From contig NZ_LR733825.1 of the NCBI RefSeq assembly GCF_902506535.1, forward strand, positions 251,206 through 315,205: a DNA stretch of 64,000 nucleotides, written 5' to 3'. Made by a program: the position numbers and the translations under genes. Below the pieces are notes generated by a model. The model saw only the letters and a list, made by a program, of their open reading frames with translations, made no database searches and was not told the origin of the DNA. Source of the DNA: Pseudomonas sp. 8Z (lineage in GTDB: Bacteria; Pseudomonadota; Gammaproteobacteria; Pseudomonadales; Pseudomonadaceae). Below are positions 9,633-18,170 of this stretch, piece after piece (within the stretch, counting starts at the first letter, position 1; each line of letters opens with the position of its first letter).

Positions 9633-11392
9633 TGTGCGGTGCTCGTTTCAAGGGTATTGAGTGCCTGACGCAGGCGCTCCATTTCGATGTTCAGGACTTG
9701 GCAGTATTCGAGCATGGAGTCTTGCAGGGGGGCGTAGATGCCCTGCACTTGCTCGTTCAGGTAGGCTGGAAAGGCATTGGCGTAGTGCTCAATGGCTGCC
9801 TGACGTTGTTCTTCTTGGTTGTCGCCAATGACCACGCTGTGTTTAGCGAAAACCGCCTCTGCGCTGCGACCGATCATGCTTGCGGCCCCGCCCAGCGACG
9901 CCCCGGCTGCGGCCCCGGCGGGGCCACCGATGAGAAAGCCGATGGCTCCACCTAACAACGCCCCGCCGGTGCCCCAGGCAGTTTTGGTGCTGCTGCGCGT
10001 GCCGCTGATGTATTCCTTCTCGACCGTGACTTCCTGGTATTCGGGAATAGCGCCGAGGCGGCTCGTGTCGAAGGCGCGTTGCAACGCATTTTGCTGGCTT
10101 TCACCAATGCTCTTGATGGCCTCGCCAGTCAGTTGGCTAAGCAATTTGGTGAGTTGCTCGCGTAGCTGTGGCTGTAGATCGGCTGGGCTGGGGTTATTGA
10201 ACAGTTGGTTTACGAAGCTGCGCATCTCGGTAACGCCCTTCTGGGCTAGCTTGCGAAGCTCGCGTTCGACTGCCTGGTTCTGTGTTTGGATCTGCTGCTC
10301 GAACGTCTCGGTCAGTTCCTTGATAAGGGTCAGGTCGTCGCAGGTTTCCCCTACAGCCTTGCGCAGGTTGTTTAGTGGCGTGGTCAACTTGAGATTGAGG
10401 CCTTCGCCTTGCGAAAGTGTCTTGAGGGTTTGGAACAAGGTACCTACGCCACTGTCCTGCAAGTGCGAGGGATGACGTTCGGCGAAGCGCGTCGAGATCG
10501 GCAGAATGCGGACGTGTTCGGCAGCATCCCGTTGCATTGCCACCAGGTTGTTGGTGACTTCCTGGATTTGCCGTTGCTGCGTTGCCTTGGGCTTCATTAA
10601 TACTTCGGTGACGAGTTGCCCATCGTCGTCCTCGTCTTCTTCAGTGATATCGCTACCGGTCAGCAGGATCATCAGCGAGCGCTTGCCATCCAGTAGGCTG
10701 CCGACCTCGCTCATGTCGGATTGGCGGCCTGGGGCTTGCGAGTTCATGGTGTAGAGAATGAGGTCGGCCTGGTCGACATACTGGCGTGCCAAATCGCCAT
10801 TGGCCGCATTGGTCGAATGCAACCCAGGCGAGTCGACCCAAGTGAAACCGGGCAGTTTGAAACCTTGGATCGAACTGGTGGCCTCAGTGGCCCCGACCCT
10901 GAATTGCCTGGAGTTGTATGCCTCACCTTCCTTGTCGCCGCTGGCGACATCGGTGCGAGCATGGGAGAAGTAAGCAGGTTTCAGTTGTGCCTGGTCTTTC
11001 AGTTGGGAGGAGGGCTCGCTGTGCCCCCATGCGACGTAGTTGCCTAGTGAGCTTTTGCCAGATTTGACCTTGCCGTATACGAACACCAGCAGGGAATCGT
11101 TGAAGTTTTCACGAAACGCGGCACCCTTCGCACGCGCATCGGCGCGTTCTTCCCAGACGCGGAAGTAATTTCCCAGGCGCGATGCCATTTGTGTGGCACC
11201 GTCTTTGAGCGGGTTCTTGGCGCTGATTGTGCTGGCCATGCTTTCGGCCTGCTTGCTCACCCTTTGTACAAAGCCCGAACGCAGTGTGTCGAAACGCTGC
11301 TGGGCCTGAGCGAGGTCGTGTTTTTTGCTGGAAAACTGGTCTTGTAACTGTTCGAAGACCTGCATCAACTCATCGCGAGTAACAGTGCTCAT
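9629..11392 (-). CDS. Dynamin-like GTPase, LeoA/HP0731-like (second of three)
   Basis: The 587-residue protein has a helical N-terminus (about 1-100). The GTPase domain follows, with G1 GKVKSGKSS (107-115), G3 DSPG (187-190) and TGSD (245-248) at the G4 position, lacking the usual lysine. A long helical stalk comes next. Near residues 480-515 is a glycine/alanine-rich double hydrophobic hairpin (GGALLGGAIGFLIGGPAGAA), a membrane insert typical of fusion/fission dynamins. It has short spacing to the coiled-coil gene upstream (7 bp) and overlaps the next GTPase gene by 4 bp. The architecture resembles LeoA-type dynamins; that link is from memory of the family and needs a profile search. Confidence 0.78.
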   Translation of the reverse strand: MSTVTRDELMQVFEQLQDQFSSKKHDLAQAQQRFDTLRSGFVQRVSKQAESMASTISAKNPLKDGATQMASRLGNYFRVWEERADARAKGAAFRENFNDSLLVFVYGKVKSGKSSLGNYVAWGHSEPSSQLKDQAQLKPAYFSHARTDVASGDKEGEAYNSRQFRVGATEATSSIQGFKLPGFTWVDSPGLHSTNAANGDLARQYVDQADLILYTMNSQAPGRQSDMSEVGSLLDGKRSLMILLTGSDITEEDEDDDGQLVTEVLMKPKATQQRQIQEVTNNLVAMQRDAAEHVRILPISTRFAERHPSHLQDSGVGTLFQTLKTLSQGEGLNLKLTTPLNNLRKAVGETCDDLTLIKELTETFEQQIQTQNQAVERELRKLAQKGVTEMRSFVNQLFNNPSPADLQPQLREQLTKLLSQLTGEAIKSIGESQQNALQRAFDTSRLGAIPEYQEVTVEKEYISGTRSSTKTAWGTGGALLGGAIGFLIGGPAGAAAGASLGGAASMIGRSAEAVFAKHSVVIGDNQEEQRQAAIEHYANAFPAYLNEQVQGIYAPLQDSMLEYCQVLNIEMERLRQALNTLETSTAQ

Positions 11393-11399
11393 TGATCGA

Positions 11400-11993
11400 T
11401 TACCCTTGAAGGAGAAGTTGACGCTTCAATTGCTGCAGGCGCTCGATGCGCTCCTGGGCTGCCTGCATCTGGGCGAGTGCTGCCAGGTCACTGGCAGATG
11501 CCTCGGCAGGTGCGGTGATGGACTCCAGCAAGTTCACGCCTTGCATGAGTTTCACGATTTGTGAGCCTTCCAGGGTTGTAGAGGCTTGGAGAATGGCTTT
11601 GATTGTCTTGCCATAGTTTGATTTTGACGACGCTGTACTGCGCATGAGTTGTTCGAGTTGATCGCCTGTGACCCCTGCAAGCGTCAACTGGGTCATCTTG
11701 CTTATATCTTCTGAGGCGGGGTTGTGTTTGTCCGGCGGAGCGGCCAGTGTCGAGGCCGCACCCCTGAGGTTTGCTTTGAGTTGCTCGCGCCGCTCTTGCT
11801 CAAATGACTTGATACGTGTCTTGAGTTTTTCTTGTTCGCGCTGAACTTTGGCTTCCTGCTCTTGCTGGAGTCGTTGGCTGTTGTCGTCGCGCGTGGTGCT
11901 GCTCGAAGACGAAGGGCTGTCATCACTGACTGCTTTGGCAATGGCGGTGACGGCGGCGACTGCCGCAGCGCCGATCAACCAGGGTAGAGGCAT
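11400..11993 (-). CDS. Membrane-anchored coiled-coil protein of the dynamin operon
   Basis: The 197-residue protein starts MPLPWLIGAAAVAAVTAIAK, a single N-terminal membrane helix without an obvious signal-peptidase site. A Ser-rich linker follows, then a strongly charged coiled coil (about residues 38-80, Q/E/K/R rich). A globular part and a second short coiled coil (ERIERLQQLKRQLLLQG) end the protein. It sits 11 bp after one GTPase gene and 7 bp before the next, so it is surely co-translated with them. A plausible job is anchoring or recruiting the GTPases at the inner membrane. I recognise no family. Confidence 0.7.
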   Translation of the reverse strand: MPLPWLIGAAAVAAVTAIAKAVSDDSPSSSSSTTRDDNSQRLQQEQEAKVQREQEKLKTRIKSFEQERREQLKANLRGAASTLAAPPDKHNPASEDISKMTQLTLAGVTGDQLEQLMRSTASSKSNYGKTIKAILQASTTLEGSQIVKLMQGVNLLESITAPAEASASDLAALAQMQAAQERIERLQQLKRQLLLQG

Positions 11994-12004
11994 GGCAAGT
12001 CTCC

Positions 12005-12874
12005 TTACTTGAGGCTATCGAGTTTAGTGCGGGCGTTTTGCATGTCGGTTGTATGGGTCTTGAAGGTTCGGCGAGCACCATCGAGTTGCTCGATGAAGGC
12101 TTCGGCCTTGACCACATACGGTTCGGTAATCTGCGCTATCAACTTGATCTCTTGTGCTATCGCTGCGTCGATACGCTCGCAGAGCGCCTGGGTGCGTCTT
12201 GCCTGGCGCTGTTTTCGCGCGTTCACCAGCGAGTGGGTAAGATTGTTTGAAAGTGCTTTCAGATGCAGCGCCAACTGCGGAATACCGCTCTTCTCGCAGA
12301 GCCCTTGCTTGTTTTTTTCGACGCCGCTTTTGAAGCGGGTGTTGGAAATGACGAAGCACTCGGGGGCTGTGCCCAAATGAATGAGCGCCTGCCGTTCTAT
12401 TGTGCCCTGCACGGTCGCTAGATCGGCGTCTTGTAGTTTGTCTAGCTGGCTGATGACCAGTACCACACGCTCGCCGACGTCCTGGCCATAAGCATTACGC
12501 AACTGGTCGAGCAGGGAGACTTCTTCTTGATCCAGTTCACCGGGTGGTGCATGGACGAACAGCACGACATCGGCGGTATCGAGGCCTTGTTCTGCCTGTT
12601 GGGTATCGTCCTTGTCGTAGCCGAGGCCAGGAGTATCCACTAGCACGTAGTCATCCAGCTCCAGCGTTTGGTTCATGCGAGTGATGCGTACATCGCCAGT
12701 GAGGAAATGCTCTTCACTGGCGTGGCCGCTCAGCATGTTCAGTAGAGAGCTTTTTCCTGCCTTGACTAGGCCCCAGGCGGCAATACGGGGCTTGACGGGG
12801 GAGGCGTCTTTGCACTGACTGGCAAACAGTTCGCACTCTGCCTCCAGTGCATTAAGTTGCGTGGTTTGATCCAT
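12005..12874 (-). CDS. Small dynamin-like GTPase (third of three, operon-first)
   Basis: The 289-residue protein is mainly a GTPase domain: G1 GLVKAGKSS (35-43), a switch threonine near 65, G3 DTPG (80-83), and G4 SQLDK (142-146). A helical C-terminal tail (about 215-289) is too short for a full dynamin stalk. It may therefore pair with the larger GTPases, as short partner GTPases do in other bacterial dynamin sets. GGAG lies 10 bases before the ATG. A 175-bp gap separates it from the hydrolase gene, so the GTPase block may have its own promoter. Confidence 0.78.
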   Translation of the reverse strand: MDQTTQLNALEAECELFASQCKDASPVKPRIAAWGLVKAGKSSLLNMLSGHASEEHFLTGDVRITRMNQTLELDDYVLVDTPGLGYDKDDTQQAEQGLDTADVVLFVHAPPGELDQEEVSLLDQLRNAYGQDVGERVVLVISQLDKLQDADLATVQGTIERQALIHLGTAPECFVISNTRFKSGVEKNKQGLCEKSGIPQLALHLKALSNNLTHSLVNARKQRQARRTQALCERIDAAIAQEIKLIAQITEPYVVKAEAFIEQLDGARRTFKTHTTDMQNARTKLDSLK

Positions 12875-13049
12875 TAATCAGCGTCTCCTGTCGCATGACT
12901 GTTGTTGCAGTGCATCTGCCCACTGCAAGGTTTCGGCTGTTGCATATGGTTATTACAAAGTGCTGTTTGACTTCTCGTAGGGCCTTATTTAGGGGGCGGC
13001 ACTCGAGGTATCTATCTCCGGTGCAAGCATCGCTGTGCCAATGCAAGCA

Positions 13050-14504
13050 TCATTGCTTGAAGCCTCGCTCGTTACCCCAATGCACTCGCGCAAAAAAGAC
13101 CACTGCCACTGTTGGTATCAAGGCCGAGTAGCCAGGTTTCAATGCCGTCTTAAAGTTGGTCATCCAGCGGCCGTTGATGCGCTTGCCCAACAGGCCAGGT
13201 AATGTCGGCAGCATGTTCCAGCTTGCCAGTTGTGTGACATTGAACATCTCACCGCTGGCGGCCATTGTTTTTGAGGTTTCTACCTCTGTTGAGGGGAGCG
13301 GAGCCTTGACGTATGAGGCCAGTGTCAAGCGCTCGGCCAGTGCGTCTACGTGGCTGAAATAGGTGTTTGAAGGCATGGCCTTGACTGCGTTAATGGGCGA
13401 GAAGCTAAAGGCGTGGCCTTCCGGGAATGCGTTGTCGAACACTTGTCTAATCAGTAATGCCTCTAGCTCTACGACGGCACCGCACTTTTGTCGCTCATTA
13501 CACAGGCCGAAGTGCTCGACCAGCATGTCCAGCAACATGGCGTAGGTTATGCCCCGGCCTCGCACGAAGTTGACCATGCAGTTGCCACCCAGATGCTGTA
13601 TTTCTTGGATGAACGAGTGCAGCGGCTGTTTCTCGTCGATTTTCGTCCAACTACTGGTTTTGAGATGTTTGATGCCTTGGGCTAGTACATCTTTGGGGGC
13701 TCTTTGGAGTAGGCCATGCAGTAAGACGTCGTAGCTCGTGGAGTCTTGTTGTTGGGGCTGGCCGAGTTGTTGGCCGTTAAAGCCAGCAAATTGCGTACGC
13801 ACGAGCACATCATGCAGTTTCGGCCAGTAATCCAGGTGGCCGAACTTGATCATTTCGACGTTATCGAAAGGTGCCACTTCATGCCGCCCCATGCACTTTT
13901 CATCGGCATTGAGCAGTAACACGGCGTCTGACTTTGAGTAAGCGTTAATCACACGTTCTGCTGTGTCGTTCAATGCCTGCGCTTCGTGAGCTGACACTTC
14001 CACCGCCGCAGCCATCAACAGCACGTCATTGATGATGAGATCACACGCATCGTGGTTCTGAACCAGTTTGCGTAGCGCGCTGATTACCACTCGCCCCCCC
14101 AGAGAGTGACCGACAAGGTTTACATGGGTGACGTAGGGGTAGTGTTCTAGCAGGTATTCACCTAACTCTTCGAGAAGGGCTTCACCAGCGACGTTTGCGC
14201 GCTTGCGCGCCATCGCGAAATGCACGGCCCGATCCCCGGCGAACGCCGCAACCGTTGCGGCTGGGTGCAAGCGTGAAGCGCCGTAGATGACATTGCGCGA
14301 CAGCTTGCCGAATGAACCGAAGTGGCTGGACTCCCAAAAAGCCAGGAGGTTGATGTCTGTGTTCAGGGCCTGTGGGATCTGGCTGATAAGGAGTGCGCGG
14401 TCGCTGAAATTGTGGCCTGCGGAATAGCCGTGAATGAAGACATTAGCGGTCGTGGTAGTGCCATTGACGGATTGAGTGGTGAAACTGAAGTGTTGAGGTT
14501 TCAA
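13050..14504 (-). CDS. DUF726-like alpha/beta hydrolase
   Basis: The 484-residue protein has an alpha/beta-hydrolase N-terminal half. FIHGYSAG (23-30) is the oxyanion-side loop, and VGHSLGGRV (131-139) is the nucleophile elbow with Ser134. The C-terminal half is helical and ends with a hydrophobic segment, LIPTVAVVFFARVHWG, that could touch the membrane. Family members are esterase/lipase-like. The reading frame opens at a TTG with GGAG 9 bases upstream and no in-frame ATG before the upstream stop. A 36-codon frame upstream overlaps it by 4 bp, so the true N-terminus may be longer by a frameshift. A lipid substrate would fit next to membrane-remodelling GTPases, but this is inference. Confidence 0.72.
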   Translation of the reverse strand: MKPQHFSFTTQSVNGTTTTANVFIHGYSAGHNFSDRALLISQIPQALNTDINLLAFWESSHFGSFGKLSRNVIYGASRLHPAATVAAFAGDRAVHFAMARKRANVAGEALLEELGEYLLEHYPYVTHVNLVGHSLGGRVVISALRKLVQNHDACDLIINDVLLMAAAVEVSAHEAQALNDTAERVINAYSKSDAVLLLNADEKCMGRHEVAPFDNVEMIKFGHLDYWPKLHDVLVRTQFAGFNGQQLGQPQQQDSTSYDVLLHGLLQRAPKDVLAQGIKHLKTSSWTKIDEKQPLHSFIQEIQHLGGNCMVNFVRGRGITYAMLLDMLVEHFGLCNERQKCGAVVELEALLIRQVFDNAFPEGHAFSFSPINAVKAMPSNTYFSHVDALAERLTLASYVKAPLPSTEVETSKTMAASGEMFNVTQLASWNMLPTLPGLLGKRINGRWMTNFKTALKPGYSALIPTVAVVFFARVHWGNERGFKQ

Positions 14505-14611
14505 GCGCGAGAGCTCCGTGCAGTTGCGCGATCCATTGAGGCGACAATGTTCGTCTCGGTCAGGTCGTCACGAGGGCCTGGCAGGATATGAAAGTTGAGC
14601 CGGTTACTCAT
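14501..14611 (-). CDS. 36-codon frame overlapping the hydrolase start (leader peptide or frameshifted N-terminus)
   Basis: The frame starts at the ATG at 14611 and ends TGA at 14501-14503, overlapping the TTG of the hydrolase gene (TTGA). The sequence MSNRLNFHILPGPRDDLTET looks like an ordinary protein N-terminus. One extra base near 14522 would fuse it in frame to the hydrolase (…DRATA-x-ELSRLKPQHF). It could therefore be the hydrolase's true N-terminus broken by a frameshift or sequencing error, or a coupled leader peptide. The sequence alone cannot decide. Confidence 0.45.
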   Translation of the reverse strand: MSNRLNFHILPGPRDDLTETNIVASMDRATARSSRA

Positions 14612-14630
14612 GAGTAGCTCGCTGCCCTCT

Positions 14631-14900
14631 TCAAAGCCAGCGTTTGCCGATAACGATGATTAACTGCAGGCACAGAGCTACGCAGGTCAACACGGCAATG
14701 ATCTTGGCGATGCTCAGAGCAATGTTCTCAAGGTCACCAGATATAACTCCCAGGGCAAGTCCAAGGCAGGCGATCAGGCCAGAGATCATTAATAGGCCGA
14801 TATAGGGGCGGAGTAACCGTGATCTGGCGCCGCGCTCGATAACGCTTGAGACCAGCCCTAGTACGATCAGAAAAACAATGATGCCGACGATAATTCCCAT
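14631..14900 (-). CDS. Small inner-membrane protein
   Basis: The 89-residue protein consists almost wholly of three hydrophobic helices: MGIIVGIIVFLIVLGLV at the start, GLLMISGLIACLGLALGV in the middle, and VLTCVALCLQLIIVIG near the end. Short charged loops separate them. It lies between the WYL regulator and the hydrolase on the same strand with gaps under 65 bp. Small membrane proteins are common effectors or sensors in defence and stress operons; its role here is unknown. Confidence 0.65.
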   Translation of the reverse strand: MGIIVGIIVFLIVLGLVSSVIERGARSRLLRPYIGLLMISGLIACLGLALGVISGDLENIALSIAKIIAVLTCVALCLQLIIVIGKRWL

Positions 14901-14959
14901 GGTTTAGCGTTTGCTGTCCTTGGTGAAACTGTGTGTGGCTTGAATGAGGCTGTTTCCGG

Positions 14960-15973
14960 TCAGATGAGGTGCTGCTGATAAAGCGTGGTAGTGAGGGCCG
15001 TTCTTGCCTTGATCGCATCGACCCACTCCTGCGGCTCCCACACCCGCACGTTCTCCCCCAGCCCAAACACCCACCACAGCGTCTCCTGATCATCTGGAAC
15101 CACAGCCTGCAGGCGTTGCCAGTCGCTGTCGGGTAATGCCTCCAGGCTTTGTTCCGGGCTCAGTGGGGTTTCGTTAAGTAGCCAGGCGATTTGTGGAGAA
15201 ACATCCGCAACCAACTGCACTTGCTGGATGGGGGCTTCACTGTTGAGTTGTTGGCGGATGTAGGCATCAACCTCGAAGTCAGGGCGCGCGCGGCTCGGGG
15301 TGTTCAGGTATTCGGCCTGCTGGATGCGGTGCAGGGCGAATTGGCGTAGGTCGTCGTAGCCGTCGACGCTGGCGATCAGGTAGCTGATGGAGTGGCGCGA
15401 GATCAGCCCGGCCGGGTGGAGCAGCAACTGTTTCGCTTCGCCCTTGCTGCGGCTTAGGTAGTGGATGCGCAGTTGTTTGCGTTCCAGCAGGGCGGCGGAG
15501 GTTTGTTGCCAGACGCTCTTGTCGATGTCAGCCGGTAGCAGTGCCTTGCCGTTGGGCAGTGCCCGCACGCTACGCGCCCAATGGCCGAGATGGTTTTGCT
15601 CTAGTTCGCCCAGGTAGTTACGCGCTTTGTTGAATTGCGGCCCGAGCAGGTCGAGCACGCTTTGTGGCAGCAGGTTTTTCAGGTGGCCTTCGGCGAGGTA
15701 GAGCGCCAGGGCGGTGGCTGGCTCCATGTCGCGTAGATCCAGCGGGGCGTTCTTGGCGTGGCTCCATTGCTTGCGCCCGCCTTCTTCTTCGTCGATTAGC
15801 GAGAACGGCCCAGAGAGTCGTTGCAGGTCGCGCTGCACGGTGCGCAGGTCGACGGAGAAGCCGCGATCACGGAGTTTCTCGTGCAGCGTCGGGGCGGTGC
15901 TGTAGCGGGGGTGTTCAGGTATCAGGCGCAGCAGGCTGAACAGCCGCAGCAGCGTGTCTTTTGCTTCGGGCAT
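14960..15973 (-). CDS. WYL-domain transcriptional regulator (HTH + WYL)
   Basis: The 337-residue protein has an N-terminal winged helix of the DeoR/HTH_11 kind (LRLFSLLRLIPEHP, then a FSVDLRTVQRDLQRL recognition region near 40-55). A WYL domain follows (about 150-215; LRIHYLSRSKGE…ISYLIASVDG…QFALHRI) with a WCX C-terminal extension. WYL proteins sense nucleic-acid or nucleotide ligands, and many repress phage-defence operons. I chose the ATG at 15973 over a TTG nine bases upstream because AAGG sits about 10 bases before it. As the first gene of the minus-strand block it is the likely regulator of that block. Confidence 0.85.
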   Translation of the reverse strand: MPEAKDTLLRLFSLLRLIPEHPRYSTAPTLHEKLRDRGFSVDLRTVQRDLQRLSGPFSLIDEEEGGRKQWSHAKNAPLDLRDMEPATALALYLAEGHLKNLLPQSVLDLLGPQFNKARNYLGELEQNHLGHWARSVRALPNGKALLPADIDKSVWQQTSAALLERKQLRIHYLSRSKGEAKQLLLHPAGLISRHSISYLIASVDGYDDLRQFALHRIQQAEYLNTPSRARPDFEVDAYIRQQLNSEAPIQQVQLVADVSPQIAWLLNETPLSPEQSLEALPDSDWQRLQAVVPDDQETLWWVFGLGENVRVWEPQEWVDAIKARTALTTTLYQQHLI

Positions 15974-16224
15974 GACCAACAACCTTGTTTAATTGATCCT
16001 TTCGCCGGGGAACCGGCGTCATGCTGTCGGCAGTTTAATCGCTAATAGTGGCGATGTGCTAGTTGCTTGTGCATGGATCAGCTATGTGTGTTCCGTGAGT
16101 CTGCAACTGCTGGGCGACAATTTGTGTCGCGTGTTGATAGCGTGCTCTTTCTTGGTCTTTCGAGCGCCAGGCGGGAGAGAGGATCATGATGCACGGCCGT
16201 CGCAATAAGTGGCGGCTGGTGCTC

Positions 16225-16271
16225 TGTGGGAGCGGGCGGTGTGAAAAATCGCGGCTGAAGCCGCTCCCACA
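16225..16271. repeat. REP-type inverted repeat
   Basis: TGTGGGAGCGG on the left and CCGCTCCCACA on the right form an 11-bp inverted pair around the usual gcggctgaagccgc core. This is the common pseudomonad REP form. It lies 13 bp downstream of the chemoreceptor stop. The rest of 15974-16283 shows no gene. Confidence 0.7.
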
Positions 16272-16283
16272 AGAGCAGGTCGA

Positions 16284-17927
16284 TCAGGTACGGAACACAC
16301 CCAGCCCGCTTCTCAGTGCGCGTGCGGTGTCGCCGAGTTCGGCGGCGGAGTCGTTGATTGCGTCGACATCCAGGCGGGTGTGTTCGAAGGCGTTGCGCAT
16401 TTGTCCAAGGCGACCGGACATGTCGGCTACGGCGTGCTGGATATGCGCGCTGCTGGCCAGGGTCTGCTCGACGTTGAGGTGCACTTCGTCCATCTGTCGT
16501 ACTAGGGCGTCGAGCGCGTCCAGGGCTTCGTCGGCGTTGCCAGCCAGGACGCGTGAGTGTTCGGCGGTGCTGCCCATGCGCTGGGCGATTTGGCGGATGG
16601 CGCCGGTAACCTGGTCGATTACTGTGTGGGCGTCGGTCAGTACGCTCTGGGTCTGGCTGGCCAGCTTGCGCACTTCGTCGGCTACTACGGCGAAGCCGCG
16701 ACCGGCTTCACCGGCGCGAGCGGCTTCGATGGCGGCGTTGAGGGCCAGTAGGTTGGTCTGTTCGGAGATGCCGGCAATCATTTGCAGCACTTGGCCGATC
16801 TGCTGCGCTTCTTGGCTGAGGCGGTCGAGGTCACCTGCCAGCTCGATGTTGGAGTGGGTGCTGCTGTGCACGTCGGTGATCAGGTGTTGCAGCTCCTGGT
16901 GGGCGCGGCTGAGTTCGCTGCTGGTGCGTTCCAGGTTGCTGCGCACGGCGCCGGCGTGGTTGGACGATTCACCAGCGGCATGTTGGATGGAGTGGCCGTG
17001 CTGGTCGACGTCGGCCAATTGCTGTGCGGCCTGTTGCAGTTGCTGGGTGATGTCATCGGCGCGGCGCAGGAATTTCTCCGCCAGTTGTTGGTTGCTGTCG
17101 GCCATGCCCAATGCGCCGGAAAGTGTCTGCCGCAGGTCCTGCAGCAGGCTGGACAGGCGCGTGCCCATTTGCCCCAGTTCGTCGTTGCTGGTTACCGCCA
17201 GCGGGCGTGAGAGGTCACGGTTTTGCGCGATCTGGTTGAGCTGGCCGGTGAGCTGGCGAATGGCGCGTACGAGCATCTGTGTGGCCAGCCAGGACAGCAG
17301 CAGGCCGATAACCAGTGTCACCGCGCCGATCAGCAGCAGGCTGTACAGGCTGTCGTGGATGGCTTGGTCGAGGCTGCTGAGGGTGACGTCGACGCCGACG
17401 ACGTAGGGTTGGCCGCTGGCGGTACGCATGGGCAGGAAAATCGAGCGGAAGTTGCCGTAGCTGTCGGTGTATTCGTCGAACTGGGCTTGGCCGGTGCGGG
17501 CGGCCTGTGCCACGGCGGGGCTGGCGTCGCTGTACTCTTCCAGGTGATTGCCGTAGCTGCCTTCGGCGATTTCCTGGGCGCTGGCTGCATCGGACAGATA
17601 GAACGAGCGACCGGATGCATCGACCAGCAGGGTGTAGGCGAACTTGAGGTCAACGTCTTGAACGAATCCACCCATGCTGCTCAGTTGCGCCATGTACTCG
17701 CCTTCGCGCAGGCCGTCGGTAGTGCGTGAGCGCTCCAGGTAATCGTTGCCGAGCAGGCGGGGTACGGCATGGGCCGCAGCGCGTAGGCGGTTATCGACCT
17801 GCTCGCGGATGTCGTGTGCTTTGGCGTACTGGGCATAGCCAATGAAGGCCGCGATGCTGATGAGGTTGACGAGGGTGAAGGCCAGCAGAATCTTGGTCTG
17901 CAGGCCGATGGAGCGGAACGAGGACAT
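16284..17927 (-). CDS. Methyl-accepting chemotaxis protein with single-Cache-type sensor
   Basis: This 547-residue chemoreceptor has a transmembrane helix near 12-32 ([20 protein letters not shown]). A periplasmic sensor of ~155 residues has Cache-like features ([30 protein letters not shown]). A second helix ([19 protein letters not shown]) lies near 195-215, followed by HAMP and the cytoplasmic coiled-coil signalling domain. The hairpin tip [20 protein letters not shown] is intact. It has no CheR-binding pentapeptide at the C-terminus. It lies alone on the minus strand; the ligand cannot be told from sequence. Confidence 0.93.
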   Translation of the reverse strand: MSSFRSIGLQTKILLAFTLVNLISIAAFIGYAQYAKAHDIREQVDNRLRAAAHAVPRLLGNDYLERSRTTDGLREGEYMAQLSSMGGFVQDVDLKFAYTLLVDASGRSFYLSDAASAQEIAEGSYGNHLEEYSDASPAVAQAARTGQAQFDEYTDSYGNFRSIFLPMRTASGQPYVVGVDVTLSSLDQAIHDSLYSLLLIGAVTLVIGLLLSWLATQMLVRAIRQLTGQLNQIAQNRDLSRPLAVTSNDELGQMGTRLSSLLQDLRQTLSGALGMADSNQQLAEKFLRRADDITQQLQQAAQQLADVDQHGHSIQHAAGESSNHAGAVRSNLERTSSELSRAHQELQHLITDVHSSTHSNIELAGDLDRLSQEAQQIGQVLQMIAGISEQTNLLALNAAIEAARAGEAGRGFAVVADEVRKLASQTQSVLTDAHTVIDQVTGAIRQIAQRMGSTAEHSRVLAGNADEALDALDALVRQMDEVHLNVEQTLASSAHIQHAVADMSGRLGQMRNAFEHTRLDVDAINDSAAELGDTARALRSGLGVFRT

Positions 17928-18060
17928 GAGTGGAGATTCCAGCCGTGAGGGTATCCGGCTGCCATTGCGGCGCCGGGTAGTGTTGTCCGGCTAATGTGCC
18001 ACAACTGGTGTGGCTAATGGCCATGTCTGAGCATTAAATTTTTGTGGGCCGCAGACAACA

Positions 18061-18083
18061 ACCCCGGCGTTGTGCGCCGGGGT
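18061..18083 (-). terminator. Possible terminator of the gbcA transcript
   Basis: A 9-bp stem (ACCCCGGCG / CGCCGGGGT) with a 5-nt loop lies just after the small frame downstream of gbcA. On the minus strand only a weak T-rich tail (TTGTTGT) follows. Confidence 0.5.
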
Positions 18084-18095
18084 ATGGTGCTGTTT

Positions 18096-18170
18096 TCAGC
18101 CTGCGCTGGGCCTGCAGGCCAGCACGCCATATAGCGTCAGGCCAATGAGCAGGAGCAGGCTGAGGCTCAT
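18096..18170 (-). CDS. 24-residue membrane peptide coupled to gbcA
   Basis: The ATG overlaps the gbcA stop by one base (TGATG), the classic layout for translational re-initiation. The peptide MSLSLLLLIGLTLYGVLACR plus PSAG is one hydrophobic helix with a single Cys, so it would be a single-pass membrane peptide. GGCGGG before it is a weak ribosome site. It may simply be a chance frame; conservation of the overlap in other genomes would decide. Confidence 0.4.
   Translation of the reverse strand: MSLSLLLLIGLTLYGVLACRPSAG

Noticed and set aside
12852..13046. 64-codon minus-strand frame between hydrolase and GTPase genes
   Set aside because: It overlaps the start of the GTPase gene in another frame and lacks a ribosome site or recognisable features.
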